DNA from: Dehalococcoidia bacterium | GTDB taxonomy: Bacteria; Chloroflexota; Dehalococcoidia; Tepidiformales; Tepidiformaceae | Direction of reading: 5' to 3' | Assembly (NCBI GenBank): GCA_009841435.1 | Contig: VXLW01000017.1 | Location: 1-42,835 of the forward strand | Length of the DNA stretch: 42,835 bases | Shown: positions 1-9,389 of the stretch, piece after piece | Numbering within the stretch: position 1 is the first letter of the stretch | Layout: each line of letters begins with the position of its first letter | Made by a program: the position numbers and the translations under genes | The notes under the pieces: generated by a model | Databases searched by the model: none | The model's input: only the letters and a program-made list of their open reading frames with translations | What the model was told of the DNA's origin: nothing

Positions 1-864
1 CCGATGTACGGCGCGGGGGCGGGGCTGCTGCCGGAGCTGCTCGATGGGGGCAGCACGCAGGTCGAGGAGATACACACGGAGCGCAACCCGCTCTTCCCGG
101 GACTGCGGGCGCCGGAACCGATCGCGTCGAACCTTGACGCGTTGCTGTCGCTCGTGGCGGGCGGGGGCTTCGACGCAGGCGTCGCGAACGACGGCGACGC
201 CGACCGGGTGGGGCTGGTGGACGGGTCGGGGTCGTACGTCGACCAGCTGCGGACGTTCGCGCTGCTGGTCGAGTACCTGCTGGGGGCGCGGGGGCTGCGA
301 GGGGCGGTGGTGAAGTCGGTGACGACGACGGCGATGGCGCGTCTGCTGGCTGAGCACTACGGCGTGAACTGCATCGAGACGCCGGTGGGGTTCAAGCACA
401 TCGGGCCGGTGATGATGCGCGAGGACGCGCTCATCGGGGGCGAGGAGAGCGGGGGCTACGGCTTCCGCGGCCACCTGCCGGAGCGCGACGGCGTCCTCTC
501 GGCGCTCTACCTGCTGGACGCGATGGCGATCAGCGGAAAGGGTCCGGCCGAGCTGCTCGAGGACGTGTTCGCAATCACGGGACCGCACTTCTACGAGCGG
601 GTGGACCTGGAGCTGGAGGCGGGGGCGAATGCGGCGGTGAAGGCCGCGCTCGACGCGGCCTCGCCGAACGAGTTCGCGGGGCTGCCGGTGACGGGGGTCG
701 ACACAACGGACGGGTGGCGCTTCCTCCTGTCGGAGGGGTGGGTGCTGTTCCGGCTCTCGGGCACGGAACCGCTGCTGCGCATTTACACAGAGCTTCGGGA
801 GGAGTCGAAGGTGGGGCCAGTGATCGCGGCGGGGCAGGAGTTGGTGGGGGACGCGCTGGCCTAG
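1..864 (+). CDS. Phosphoglucomutase/phosphomannomutase family protein, 3' part
   Basis: The reading frame is open to the first base, so the N-terminal part with the phosphoserine loop lies outside the window; the ATG at 4 is internal. The visible 287 codons carry the alpha-D-phosphohexomutase metal-binding loop (DGDADR), the sugar-specificity loop (GGEESGGYG) and the C-terminal phosphate-binding loop (RLSGTEPLLRIY). The family interconverts hexose-1-phosphate and hexose-6-phosphate using a phosphoserine and Mg2+. Whether the substrate is glucose, mannose or glucosamine phosphate cannot be decided from this part. The family call is firm. A promoter for the next operon begins 22 bases after its stop. 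Confidence 0.93.
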   Translation, partial: PMYGAGAGLLPELLDGGSTQVEEIHTERNPLFPGLRAPEPIASNLDALLSLVAGGGFDAGVANDGDADRVGLVDGSGSYVDQLRTFALLVEYLLGARGLRGAVVKSVTTTAMARLLAEHYGVNCIETPVGFKHIGPVMMREDALIGGEESGGYGFRGHLPERDGVLSALYLLDAMAISGKGPAELLEDVFAITGPHFYERVDLELEAGANAAVKAALDAASPNEFAGLPVTGVDTTDGWRFLLSEGWVLFRLSGTEPLLRIYTELREESKVGPVIAAGQELVGDALA

Positions 865-885
865 CGTTCTGTAACCGGGCGCGGC

Positions 886-914
886 TTCACGTAAGAACGG
901 AACGGGCCTACACT
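886..914 (+). promoter_or_regulatory. Probable sigma-70-type promoter of ilvBN
   Basis: TTCACG (886-891) and TACACT (909-914) are separated by exactly 17 bases. Transcription would start near 921, leaving a leader of about 170 nt before ilvB. This is seen by eye only and is not experimentally supported. Confidence 0.5.
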
Positions 915-920
915 CAGGGT

Positions 921-1091
921 GGCTCACTGGAGGGACCGCGGCTTACCGGTCGCGCCTCCGCTCGCTGAAACGCCTGGGGCGAGACGCCACCGTCGGACCC
1001 CTGGCCGCCACGACCGAATGGCGTGGCAGGCACCGGTCAGCCCCCACCAGGGCACAGGCCGGCAAATCAGAGCCTTTGGAAGGACTCAACC
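921..1091 (+). promoter_or_regulatory. Structured 5' leader of ilvBN
   Basis: This is the gene-free stretch between the phosphomutase and ilvB. It holds two hairpins. At 929-959 the arms ggagggaccg and cggtc(gcg)cctcc pair with a three-base bulge. At 1007-1027 the arms gccacg and cgtggc pair around a short inner cc/gg stem. A leader this long and folded before a branched-chain amino acid operon suggests attenuation or translational control. I find no leader peptide rich in Leu/Ile/Val codons, no U-tract terminator and no complete T-box, so the mechanism is unknown. Confidence 0.35.
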
Positions 1092-2783
1092 ATGGTTCGG
1101 ATGACGGGATCCCAGATCCTGCTGGAGTGCCTCCAGCGGGAGGGCGTATCGACGATATTCGGCTACCCCGGCGGGGTGGTGCTGCCGCTCTACGACACAC
1201 TGCCGCAGTTCCCCGCGCTCCGGCACGTGCTCGTCCGGCACGAGCAGGGCGCCGCGCACATGGCCGACGGCTACGCACGAGCCTCGGGCGAAGTGGGCGT
1301 CTGCCTGGCCACGAGCGGTCCCGGCGCGACGAACCTGGTGACGGGCATCGCGACTTCGTTCCTGGACTCGACGCCAATGGTGGCGATTACGGGGAACGTG
1401 GCGCGCACGCTGCTGGGCAAGGACGGGTTCCAGGAAGCCGACATCACCGGGATCACGCAGCCGATCACGAAGCACAACTACCTCGTGATGCGGGCCGAGA
1501 ACATCGCAATGACGGTCCGCGAGGCGTTCCACATCGCGCGCTCGGGCCGCCCCGGCCCGGTGCACGTCGACATTCCCAAGGACGTGTTCCAGGAAGAAGC
1601 GGAGTTCGAGTGGCCGGAGGAAATCAACCTGCGCGGCTACCGCCCGACGACGAAGGGGCACGCGGGGATGATCCGGCGGGCGGCGGACGCCATCAACAAG
1701 GCCAAGCGTCCGATCATCATCTCGGGGCACGGGATCATCTGGGGCGACTCCTCGGACGAGCTGGTGGCGCTGGCGGAGAAGGCGCAGATCCCGGTGATCA
1801 CGACGTTCCTCGGGATCGGAGGCTTCCCCGAGACGCACTCGCTGAGCTACGGATTCCTCGGCATGCACGGCATGTATCACGCGAACATGGCAGCGGACGA
1901 AGCGGACGTCGTGATCGGCATCGGGATGCGGTTCGACGACCGAGCGATGGGGCGGTTTAACGACTTCAACCCCGACGCGACGATCGTCCACATCGACATC
2001 GACCCGGCGGAGATCGGGAAGAACCTGCCGACGGCGATCCCGGTGGTCGGGCACGTGAAACGCGTTCTGCCGGAGCTGACGGAACGCCTCGAGGTGCACG
2101 ACCGCTCGCAGTGGCTGGGCTGGATCGACAAGGTTGAGGAGGAGCACCCGAGCCTGGAGATCCGGGAAACGCGGCGACTCATCCCCCAGGAGATCGTGCG
2201 CACGCTGTACGAAGAGACGAACGGCACGGCGACGCTGGTGACGGGCGTTGGCCAGCACCAGATGTGGGCAGGCCAGCACTACTTCTACGACAGTCCGCGG
2301 AAGCTGGTGTCGTCGGGCGGCCTGGGGACGATGGGGTTCGAGTTGCCGGCGGCGATCGGGGCGCAGATGGGCATGCCGGACTCGGAGGTCTGGGCGATCT
2401 GCGGTGACGCGGGTTTCCAGATGACGATGCAGGAGCTGGCCGTCTGCGTGGACGAACGGCTGCCGGTGAAGATCGCGATCATGAACAACGGCTACCTGGG
2501 CATGGTTCGCCAGTGGCAGGAACTGTTCTACGACGAGAACTTCGTCTCGGTGGCGGTGACGCAGCCGGACTTCTGCAAGCTGGCGGAGGCGTACGGCATC
2601 CGCGCACTGCGGATCGAGTCGAAGTCGGAGGTGCTTCCCGCCGTCCAGGAGGCACGGAACTACGACGGACCGATCCTGCTCGACTTCCACGTGGACCAGG
2701 ACGAGAACGTGTGGCCGATGGTTCCGGCGGGCGCCGCCCTCTCGGAGACGATCGAGATGCCGGAGAAGGAGCTCGTGCGATGA
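1092..2783 (+). CDS. ilvB: Acetolactate synthase large (catalytic) subunit
   Basis: This is the thiamine-diphosphate enzyme of the first common step of valine, leucine and isoleucine synthesis; it condenses two pyruvates, or pyruvate with 2-oxobutyrate. The 563 residues match the usual large-subunit length. Seen are the N-terminal TPP-binding half with GYPGG, the catalytic Glu51 in RHEQGAAHMADGYAR, the central domain, and the C-terminal TPP/Mg motif beginning GDAGFQM and ending in NNGYLGM. The frame is open further upstream (a GTG-type start at 1023), but the ATG at 1092 has AGGA seven bases before it and matches family N-termini. It overlaps ilvN by four bases (ATGA), so the two subunits are probably translationally coupled. 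No ilvC follows; the next gene is convergent. Confidence 0.97.
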   Translation: MVRMTGSQILLECLQREGVSTIFGYPGGVVLPLYDTLPQFPALRHVLVRHEQGAAHMADGYARASGEVGVCLATSGPGATNLVTGIATSFLDSTPMVAITGNVARTLLGKDGFQEADITGITQPITKHNYLVMRAENIAMTVREAFHIARSGRPGPVHVDIPKDVFQEEAEFEWPEEINLRGYRPTTKGHAGMIRRAADAINKAKRPIIISGHGIIWGDSSDELVALAEKAQIPVITTFLGIGGFPETHSLSYGFLGMHGMYHANMAADEADVVIGIGMRFDDRAMGRFNDFNPDATIVHIDIDPAEIGKNLPTAIPVVGHVKRVLPELTERLEVHDRSQWLGWIDKVEEEHPSLEIRETRRLIPQEIVRTLYEETNGTATLVTGVGQHQMWAGQHYFYDSPRKLVSSGGLGTMGFELPAAIGAQMGMPDSEVWAICGDAGFQMTMQELAVCVDERLPVKIAIMNNGYLGMVRQWQELFYDENFVSVAVTQPDFCKLAEAYGIRALRIESKSEVLPAVQEARNYDGPILLDFHVDQDENVWPMVPAGAALSETIEMPEKELVR

Positions 2784-3382
2784 CGACCACCAACGGAACG
2801 AAGCCAGGCCAGCACACCGTCGTCGCCATCGTCGAGGACAAGCCGGGCGTCCTGCAGCGGGTCGCGGGGCTGTTCCGGCGGCGCGGCTTCAACATCGAGT
2901 CGCTTGCGGTGGGGCCGACCGAGTTCGAGGGGCTCAGCCGCATGACGATCATCGTCGACGGGGCGAGCGCGCCGGTGGAGCAGGTGGAGAAGCAGCTCTA
3001 CAAGCTCATCGACGTGGTGAAGGTGAGCGACCTGACGCACGAAGACGCGATCACGCGGGAGCTGGCCCTGCTGAAGGTGCGCTGCAACAACGTGAACCGG
3101 CACGAGCTGCTGGACATCGCGAACGTGTTCCGCGCCGACGTGGTTGACATGGCCACGAACTCCCTGATGCTCCAGGTGGTCGGCGACGAGGACAAGATCA
3201 ACGGGCTCATCAAGATGTGCGAGCCGTACGGCATCCGTGAGCTTTCGCGGACGGGCACGATCGCGATGACGCGCGGGCAGAAGACCACCACGGTGCACGA
3301 GTCCGAGCCGGAAGCGATCGCGCGGGTGCACCAGAGCCAGGGTCGCCGCGTGGAGGCGGACCTGCCCTTCAGCAGCGACTAG
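2780..3382 (+). CDS. ilvN: Acetolactate synthase small (regulatory) subunit
   Basis: This 200-residue regulatory subunit binds the large subunit, raises its activity and confers feedback inhibition by valine. An ACT domain fills roughly residues 12-85 (VVAIVEDKPGVLQRVAGLF, then RRRGFNIESLAVG), and the C-terminal small-subunit domain follows (LLKVRCNNVNRHELLDIANVF). The start ATG lies inside the ilvB stop region (ATGA overlap), and the family N-terminus begins shortly after it. The stop is seven bases from the convergent stop of the biotin carboxylase gene, leaving no room for a separate terminator on either side. In some species the gene is called ilvH. Confidence 0.96.
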   Translation: MTTTNGTKPGQHTVVAIVEDKPGVLQRVAGLFRRRGFNIESLAVGPTEFEGLSRMTIIVDGASAPVEQVEKQLYKLIDVVKVSDLTHEDAITRELALLKVRCNNVNRHELLDIANVFRADVVDMATNSLMLQVVGDEDKINGLIKMCEPYGIRELSRTGTIAMTRGQKTTTVHESEPEAIARVHQSQGRRVEADLPFSSD

Positions 3383-3389
3383 GGGCGGG

Positions 3390-5285
3390 CTACTCCAGCT
3401 CGACCAAGAGCGCCCCGGCCTCGACGACCTCGTCGGGGGCGACGTGGACGGTTCGCACGGTGCCTGCACCTGGCGCGGTGATGGCATGCTCCATCTTCAT
3501 GGCGTCGAGGACGGCGACGACGTCGCCGTCGCCGACTGCGTCGCCTTCACGCACATGCACGGCGGCGACGCGTCCCGCGAGGGGCGCGCGTATCTCGCCG
3601 GCGGGGCCTTCGCCGGCGCGGGCGGCGGCGGAGACGGTGGGGGGCGCCACGAGGCGCAAGCGAACGTCTCCAGCCGGGGTTTCGACGACGACAGCACTGT
3701 CGTACTCGAGAGTCGCGGTGGCCGCGGCCAGGGCCGCAGCGTCGACGGGCTCGCCCTCGACGGTAGCCGCATCCCCGGCGATGGAGACGGCGCGGGATCC
3801 GGCGCCGTCGTCCAGCCAGAGGGCGCGGGCGCCGGGCGCGAGCCACGCGGAGCCGAGGAAGCCGGGCTCCTCGCGGGAGACCAGCAGGGTGGCGGCCGCG
3901 GCCAGGGCCGCGGGGACGGGACGGGCAGCGGCGAGGAGGGCGGGCAACTCACGTTCGAGCCACTGCACGCTGGCCTCGCCTGCGGCGAAGGCGGAATCGG
4001 CGACGACGGCGCGATGAAGAGGCAGATTCGTGCGGAGACCGTCGACGGAGGCGCGGCCGAGCACGCCAGCGGCAAGGCCGAGAGTCTCGGTGCGGGCGGG
4101 ACCGCGAACGACGAGCTTGGCTATGAGCGAGTCGTACTCGCTGGGGACGGCATCGCCGGCTTCGTAGCCGGTGTCGAGGCGGGCTCCGGGGGTGGTGAGG
4201 GCGGTGAGGCGTCCGGCGGCGGGGAGGAAGCCGGCCCAGGGGTCCTCGGCGTTGAGGCGGAACTCGATGGCATGGCCGTCAAAGCGCACGTCGTCCTGGG
4301 CGAAGGGGAGGGGGTCGCCGGTCGCGATGGCGAGCTGGAGGGCGACGAGATCGAGGCCGGTGACGGCTTCGGTGACGGGGTGTTCGACCTGGAGGCGGGG
4401 GTTCACCTCGAGGAAATAGAAGGGACGGCGCCCGGCCTCGGGCTCACCGACCAGGAACTCGACGGTGCCGGCGTTCACGTAGCCGGCGGCTTGCATGAGT
4501 CGCAGGGCGGCGCCGGTGAGCTCGGTGCGCAGGGTGGTATCGACGACCGGGCTGGGCGTCTCCTCGACGAGCTTCTGGTGCCGGCGCTGCACGGAACAGT
4601 CGCGCTCGCCGAGATGAAGGCCGTTCCCGTGGGCGTCGGCGAGGACCTGGACCTCGACGTGGTGGGCGTTCTCGACGTAGCGCTCGACGAAGAGGCGGTC
4701 GTCGCCGAAGGCGGCGGAGGTCTGGCGGCGGGCGGCCTCGATGGCGGGGGCGAGGTCGTCGGGGTCTGAGACGACGCGCATCCCGAGGCCGCCGCCTCCG
4801 CCGCGGGCCTTGAGCATGAGCGGGAAGCCGACCTCGCGGGCGGCCGCGGCAAGCTCGGCATCCGTCGCGCCCTCGGCGCCCGGGGCGACGGGGACGTTGT
4901 TGGCGACGGCGAGGTCGCGGGCGGCGACCTTGTCACCGAGGAGGGTCAGGGTCTCGGGGGTGGGACCGACGAAGACGAGGCCGGCATCGGCGCAGGCGCG
5001 GGCGAAGTCGGGGCGCTCGCTGAGAAGCCCGTAGCCGGGGTGGACGGCCTCGCAGCCGGTTGCCTTCGCGGCGGCGATGACGGCGTCGACGTCGAGGTAG
5101 GTGTCGGCGGCGGTGTGTCCTTCGAGAAGCACCACCTCGTCGGCGAGGCGGGCGGCGAGGCTGTGGCGGTCGGGCACGGAGGCAGCGAGCACGGCGCGCA
5201 TGCCGAGCGTTCGCAGGGTGCGGATGATGCGCACGGCGATCTCGCCGCGGTTCGCCACGAGGACGGCGTCGAACACGAGGCGCAT
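3390..5285 (-). CDS. Acyl-CoA carboxylase biotin-containing alpha subunit (methylcrotonyl-CoA carboxylase type)
   Basis: A 631-residue fusion of biotin carboxylase and biotin carboxyl carrier domains. In order it shows the N-terminal biotin carboxylase domain (ANRGEIAVRIIRTLR), the ATP-grasp glycine loop (GGGGLGMRVV), ERDCSVQRRHQK, the active-site segment EVNPRLQVEHPVTE, a linker region, and a C-terminal carrier domain with the biotinyl lysine K597 in AMKME. It would carboxylate its own biotin with ATP and bicarbonate and hand the CO2 to the beta subunit. The beta subunit at 6949-8559 is clearly of the methylcrotonyl-CoA type, so leucine breakdown is the likely pathway; propionyl- or geranyl-CoA carboxylase are alternatives. 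The ATG at 5285 was chosen because the 61 codons before it look like non-coding sequence. Confidence 0.9.
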   Translation of the reverse strand: MRLVFDAVLVANRGEIAVRIIRTLRTLGMRAVLAASVPDRHSLAARLADEVVLLEGHTAADTYLDVDAVIAAAKATGCEAVHPGYGLLSERPDFARACADAGLVFVGPTPETLTLLGDKVAARDLAVANNVPVAPGAEGATDAELAAAAREVGFPLMLKARGGGGGLGMRVVSDPDDLAPAIEAARRQTSAAFGDDRLFVERYVENAHHVEVQVLADAHGNGLHLGERDCSVQRRHQKLVEETPSPVVDTTLRTELTGAALRLMQAAGYVNAGTVEFLVGEPEAGRRPFYFLEVNPRLQVEHPVTEAVTGLDLVALQLAIATGDPLPFAQDDVRFDGHAIEFRLNAEDPWAGFLPAAGRLTALTTPGARLDTGYEAGDAVPSEYDSLIAKLVVRGPARTETLGLAAGVLGRASVDGLRTNLPLHRAVVADSAFAAGEASVQWLERELPALLAAARPVPAALAAAATLLVSREEPGFLGSAWLAPGARALWLDDGAGSRAVSIAGDAATVEGEPVDAAALAAATATLEYDSAVVVETPAGDVRLRLVAPPTVSAAARAGEGPAGEIRAPLAGRVAAVHVREGDAVGDGDVVAVLDAMKMEHAITAPGAGTVRTVHVAPDEVVEAGALLVELE

Positions 5286-5359
5286 TGTAGGGCGAGTCAG
5301 AGGCCGGTCCGAGGTTGTGGGAGCGTCACACCATGTGGCGCCCGGTGATCGAGGCAGGC

Positions 5360-6829
5360 CTAACCCGAAGGGGCGCCCCTCTCCGAGAGTGCCTTCTGCC
5401 CGAAACGCTCGACCGCTTCCAGGGTCTCGCGCACGTCGTCCCACGTGGTGGTGTGGTTGATGATGCACATCCTGAGCGCGAACGTCCCGTGCAGCATCGT
5501 GGAGGACATGAAGGCGGGATCGTCCCAGAACATCTGCGCGAGGACGGTCCGGTTGACACCCTCCAGGGCAGCCTCATCGAGGAGGTTGCCGCCGGGATTG
5601 ACGCGGAAGCACACGATTCCGAGCTCCGGCGTGCTGAGGGCCTCCAGGGTCGGGCTCGCGCTGACGTACTCCTGGGCGCGGTCGGCGAGTTCCATGCCGC
5701 CCTCGACGGCTCGGCGGAAGGCGTCCATGCCGAAGGTCTGGACGGACATCCATACCTTGAGGGCGCGGGCGGAGCGGCTCAGCTGCAGACCGATGTCCGC
5801 GAAGTTGGGGTGATCCGCCCCCCAGACGGTGTCCTGGAGGATGTCATGCGGCATGTGGAAGGCGTCGCTGAGCGTCTCCCGATCCTTCACCAACAGGCAG
5901 CCAGCCTCGTACGGCTGGAAGAACCACTTATGGGCATCAAGGCCGACCGAATCGGCGCGTTCGAGGCCGCGCAGGAGTTCCCTGCCCCGCTCGGTGACCA
6001 CCGCGAAACCACCGTAGGCGGCATCCACGTGAAGCCACAGGCCTTCCGCTTCGCAGAAGTCCGCCAACTCCTCAAGCGGGTCGATTGAGCCGGTGCTGGA
6101 GGTACCGGCATTGGCGCAGACGGCGATGGGGTTCAGGCCGGCGGCGCGGTCGTCGGCGACAGCCTGGGAGAGGGCTTCCATGTCCAGCCGGAAGCTGCTG
6201 TCGCTCGGGACCTTGCGGATGTGCTCGCGGCGGACGCCGACGATCACGGCAGCGCGGGGGAGGGCGCTATGGCTCTGGTCGCTCATGTACACGGTGGCGA
6301 CTTCGGGGTGGCCGGCGGCCTCGCGGGCGGCGACGAAGGCGTCGACACTGGCGGCAGAGCCACCGCTAGTGAAGAGGCCGCTAGCCCCCTCGGGGTATCC
6401 GATCCAGCGCCTGAACCAGTCGATGACGACGAGTTCGATCTGGCTGGGGCCGCTTGCGACGAGCCACGTGCACTGGTTGAACAGGTAGCCCGCCGCCAGG
6501 AAGTCGGCGATGACGCCGGGCCAGGTGGCCGAGGTGGGAATGAAGCCGAAGAAGCGAGGGTGGTCGAGGCGCGCGCTAAAGGGGAGGACGTTCTGCGCGA
6601 GCCTGTCCAAGACCTCGGAAGCCGGGTTCGGGCCCTCGGGGGGATCCTCAGCGAGGTGGGCATCGAGAACCTGCCGGAACTCGCCGTCCCAGGCCTGCTC
6701 GGCGGGCAGGTTCTCCATGCGTTCCACGAGAAGGTCGAGGGCCTGGCGCCCGAGTTCGAGCATCTGCTCGTGCGACATCTGGAGTCCGGTGGTGGCGTCC
6801 GCCTCGTCACCCACATGTTCCTCGGTCAC
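5360..6829 (-). CDS. Pyridoxal-phosphate-dependent group II amino acid decarboxylase
   Basis: About 489 residues of the aromatic-L-amino-acid/glutamate decarboxylase family. Visible are the cofactor-phosphate region FTSGGSAAS, the PLP-ring aspartate in LHVDAAYGG (about residue 269), and the Schiff-base lysine K301 in DAHKWFFQP. Family members decarboxylate tyrosine, tryptophan, DOPA, glutamate or 2,4-diaminobutyrate; the substrate cannot be read here. A TTG at 6844 and a GTG at 6835 also open the frame. I chose the GTG at 6829 because GGAGG lies eight bases before it. The gene sits between the two subunits of a biotin-dependent carboxylase in the same direction, which is unusual and may simply reflect a shared transcript. 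Confidence 0.88.
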   Translation of the reverse strand: MTEEHVGDEADATTGLQMSHEQMLELGRQALDLLVERMENLPAEQAWDGEFRQVLDAHLAEDPPEGPNPASEVLDRLAQNVLPFSARLDHPRFFGFIPTSATWPGVIADFLAAGYLFNQCTWLVASGPSQIELVVIDWFRRWIGYPEGASGLFTSGGSAASVDAFVAAREAAGHPEVATVYMSDQSHSALPRAAVIVGVRREHIRKVPSDSSFRLDMEALSQAVADDRAAGLNPIAVCANAGTSSTGSIDPLEELADFCEAEGLWLHVDAAYGGFAVVTERGRELLRGLERADSVGLDAHKWFFQPYEAGCLLVKDRETLSDAFHMPHDILQDTVWGADHPNFADIGLQLSRSARALKVWMSVQTFGMDAFRRAVEGGMELADRAQEYVSASPTLEALSTPELGIVCFRVNPGGNLLDEAALEGVNRTVLAQMFWDDPAFMSSTMLHGTFALRMCIINHTTTWDDVRETLEAVERFGQKALSERGAPSG

Positions 6830-6948
6830 CTTCACTGCCTCCAATCGCCGTTCAAATTATGAAGCTAGGGACGGCTCACGTCGGGTGAGCGCCAGCGAGT
6901 CTAGCAGGCAGCGCCATGCGCCCGTAACGCGTCAGTCTTGCCGGGTCG

Positions 6949-8559
6949 CTACATGCGGAAGACGCCCCAGTCGGTCTCGGGGATGGGGGCGTTGAGGGCG
7001 GCGGAGATTCCCATGGAGAGGACGCGGCGGGTGTCGAGGGGGTCGATAACGCCGTCGTCCCAGAGGCGGGCGCTGCTGAAGTAGGGCGAGCCCTCGCGCT
7101 CGTAGGTTTCGACGGTGGGGGCCATGAAGGCGCGCTGCTCCTCCTCGCTCAGTTCCTCGCCACGGTCGAGGCGGACCTGGAGGAGGACGTTGGCGGCCTG
7201 CTCGCCGCCCATGACGCTGATGCGGGCGTTGGGCCACATCCAGAGCTGGCGGGGCGAGTAGGCCCGTCCGGCCATGGCGTAGTTGCCGGCGCCGAAGCTG
7301 CCGCCGATGACAACCGTGAACTTGGGGACGGCGACGCTGGCGACGGCGGTGACCATCTTGGCGCCGTCGCGAGCGATGCCGGCGTTCTCGTACTGGCGGC
7401 CGACCATGAAGCCGGTGATGTTCTGGAGGAAGACGAGGGGGACGCGGCGCTGGCCGCAGAGCTCGACGAAGTGGGCGCCCTTGAGGGCGCTCTCGCCGAA
7501 GAGGATGCCGTTGTTGGCGATGATGCCGACGGGGAAGCCGGTGATGCGGGCGAAACCGCAGACGAGGGTCGTGCCGTAGCGCGCCTTGAATTCGTGGAAG
7601 CGGGAGCCATCGACAAGGCGGGCGATGACCTCGCGCACGTCGTAGGTGCGGCCGTAGTCGGGCGGGACGACGCCGTACAGCTCCTCGGGGTCGTGGAGGG
7701 GCGGGGTGGAGTCGAGCACTCCCCAGGGCGGGGACTTGGTGGCGGGGATGCTGGCGATGATGCTGCGGACGATGCGGAGGGCGTCCTCGTCGTCCTCGGC
7801 GAAGTGGTCGGCGACGCCGCTTATGCGGGTGTGGACGTCGGCGCCCCCGAGCTCCTCGGCGGTCGTCTCCTCGCCGGTGGCGGCCTTCACGAGGGGCGGG
7901 CCGCCAAGGAAGATCGTACCGGTACCACGAACGATGACTGTCTCGTCGCTCATGGCGGGGACATAGGCGCCGCCGGCGGTGCAGGAGCCCATGACGGCGG
8001 CTACCTGGTAAATGCCTTTCGCGCTGAGGTTGGCCTGGTTGTAGAAGATGCGGCCGAAGTGGTCGCGGTCGGGGAAGACGTCGTGCTGGAGGGGAAGGAA
8101 CGCCCCGCCGGAATCGACGAGGTAGATGCAGGCGAGGTGGTTCTGCTCGGCGATCTCCTGGGCGCGGAGGTGCTTGCGCACGGTGAGGGGGTAGTAGGAG
8201 CCGCCCTTGACGGTGGCGTCGTTGGCGATGATGACGCACTCGCGGCCGCTGACGCGCCCGATGCCGGTGACGATGCCGGCTGCGGGCACGTCGTCGTCGT
8301 AGACGCCGTCGGCGGCGAGAGGGCTGAGCTCGAGGAAGGCGCCGTCGGGATCGATGAGGCGCTGGATGCGCTCGCGGGCGAGGAGCTTGCCACGGGCGTG
8401 GTGGCGCTCGACGTAGCGCTCGCCGCCGGCCTGCTCGACGCGACCGAGCCGGTCGCGGAGGTCGGCGACGAGGGCGAGGTTCGCCTCCTGGTTCTCCCGA
8501 TAGCGTTCGTCGAGCACGTCGACGCGGGAAGGGAGGAGGGGGAGGTCGTCGAGGGCCAT
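6949..8559 (-). CDS. Methylcrotonyl-CoA carboxylase-type carboxyltransferase beta subunit
   Basis: A 536-residue carboxyltransferase of the crotonase superfamily. It carries the near-invariant stretches of methylcrotonyl-CoA carboxylase beta chains: [65 protein letters not shown] and [17 protein letters not shown]. The C-terminal half has [18 protein letters not shown]. It moves the carboxyl group from biotin of the alpha subunit to the acyl-CoA. Methylcrotonyl-CoA, in leucine catabolism, fits best; acyl-CoA carboxylases of related substrate range remain possible. It is the upstream member of the minus-strand set, followed by the decarboxylase and then the alpha subunit. Confidence 0.93.
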   Translation of the reverse strand: MALDDLPLLPSRVDVLDERYRENQEANLALVADLRDRLGRVEQAGGERYVERHHARGKLLARERIQRLIDPDGAFLELSPLAADGVYDDDVPAAGIVTGIGRVSGRECVIIANDATVKGGSYYPLTVRKHLRAQEIAEQNHLACIYLVDSGGAFLPLQHDVFPDRDHFGRIFYNQANLSAKGIYQVAAVMGSCTAGGAYVPAMSDETVIVRGTGTIFLGGPPLVKAATGEETTAEELGGADVHTRISGVADHFAEDDEDALRIVRSIIASIPATKSPPWGVLDSTPPLHDPEELYGVVPPDYGRTYDVREVIARLVDGSRFHEFKARYGTTLVCGFARITGFPVGIIANNGILFGESALKGAHFVELCGQRRVPLVFLQNITGFMVGRQYENAGIARDGAKMVTAVASVAVPKFTVVIGGSFGAGNYAMAGRAYSPRQLWMWPNARISVMGGEQAANVLLQVRLDRGEELSEEEQRAFMAPTVETYEREGSPYFSSARLWDDGVIDPLDTRRVLSMGISAALNAPIPETDWGVFRM

Positions 8560-8607
8560 GGGCGGAAGGGTACGCGGGGGAGGGGGCGCGGTGCGAGGGG
8601 TTCGACG

Positions 8608-9336
8608 CTAGCCGAGGAAGGCGGTGACAAGCGCCGTGACGGCGGTTGCGATGAGGAGGACGGTGACGAGACGGCGGAACGCGCGCTCGTTGACGCGTCC
8701 GGCGAAGAGAGCGCCGGCGGCGGTGCCGATGACGACACCGGGGGTGGCGGCGCCGACGGCGAGGCCGATATCGGCATCGAGGCTGCCGGTGGCGGCGTAG
8801 AGGACGATGGCGACGGCGCCCGTTGCCATGAGGAAGAAGGAGCCCGTCGCGCGGAAGGGGTCGGGCGGCAGGCTTCTGGCCTGGAGGTAGAGGATGACGG
8901 GCGGTCCGGCGGCGCTGGTACTGGTGCGCAGGAAGCCGCCCGCGACGCCGGCGGCGGCGGCGATGGCGGTGTTGCCGCCGATGGTGAGGCCGCGGGCAAG
9001 GGCGAGCGTCCCGCTGAGAACGGCGAGGGCTATCAGCACCTGGATTACCGCTGGCTCGACGACGAGGAGCACGAGCAGGCCGAACGGCATCCCGACGAAG
9101 GACGCGGTGAAGAGGATGCCGACCGTGCGCCAGGCGACGGCGTGGCGGAGCCGCCAGACGACGGCAGTAGCCGAGAGCATGGCGAGGATGTTGACGATGA
9201 TGACGGTCTCCTCGGGGTCGATGAAGAGGACGAGGAGGGGGGCGAGGACGAGCGCGAAACCGAAGCCGGCGACGTTCTGGGGGAGGGCTGCGACGGCTCC
9301 GAGAACGCTGATGAGCGCGAGGTCGAGGGGGCTCAC
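8608..9336 (-). CDS. TauE/SafE family sulfite exporter-like membrane protein
   Basis: A 242-residue polytopic membrane protein with about eight hydrophobic segments in two similar halves. It has the family's N-terminal pattern (VAGFGFALVLAPLL), followed by conserved glycine-rich turns and a polar P-P-x-I segment (AAGPPVILYL). The family exports sulfite, sulfoacetate or other organic anions, or moves small sulfur compounds, and substrates are rarely predictable. The start is a GTG at 9336. It precedes the carboxylase genes on the same strand by 48 bases and may share their transcript, but no functional link is evident. Confidence 0.85.
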   Translation of the reverse strand: MSPLDLALISVLGAVAALPQNVAGFGFALVLAPLLVLFIDPEETVIIVNILAMLSATAVVWRLRHAVAWRTVGILFTASFVGMPFGLLVLLVVEPAVIQVLIALAVLSGTLALARGLTIGGNTAIAAAAGVAGGFLRTSTSAAGPPVILYLQARSLPPDPFRATGSFFLMATGAVAIVLYAATGSLDADIGLAVGAATPGVVIGTAAGALFAGRVNERAFRRLVTVLLIATAVTALVTAFLG

Positions 9337-9389
9337 AGGGCGGCCCCGGCGCGGTTGACGGGGCGGCGGCGTGCGGGGAAGCTCCGCGC

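Noticed and set aside
914-941. T-box-like pieces agggtgg and accgcgg upstream of ilvB
   Set aside because: They are separated by 12 bases instead of forming the continuous T-box sequence, lie at the 5' end of the leader rather than before a terminator, and no specifier stem is evident.
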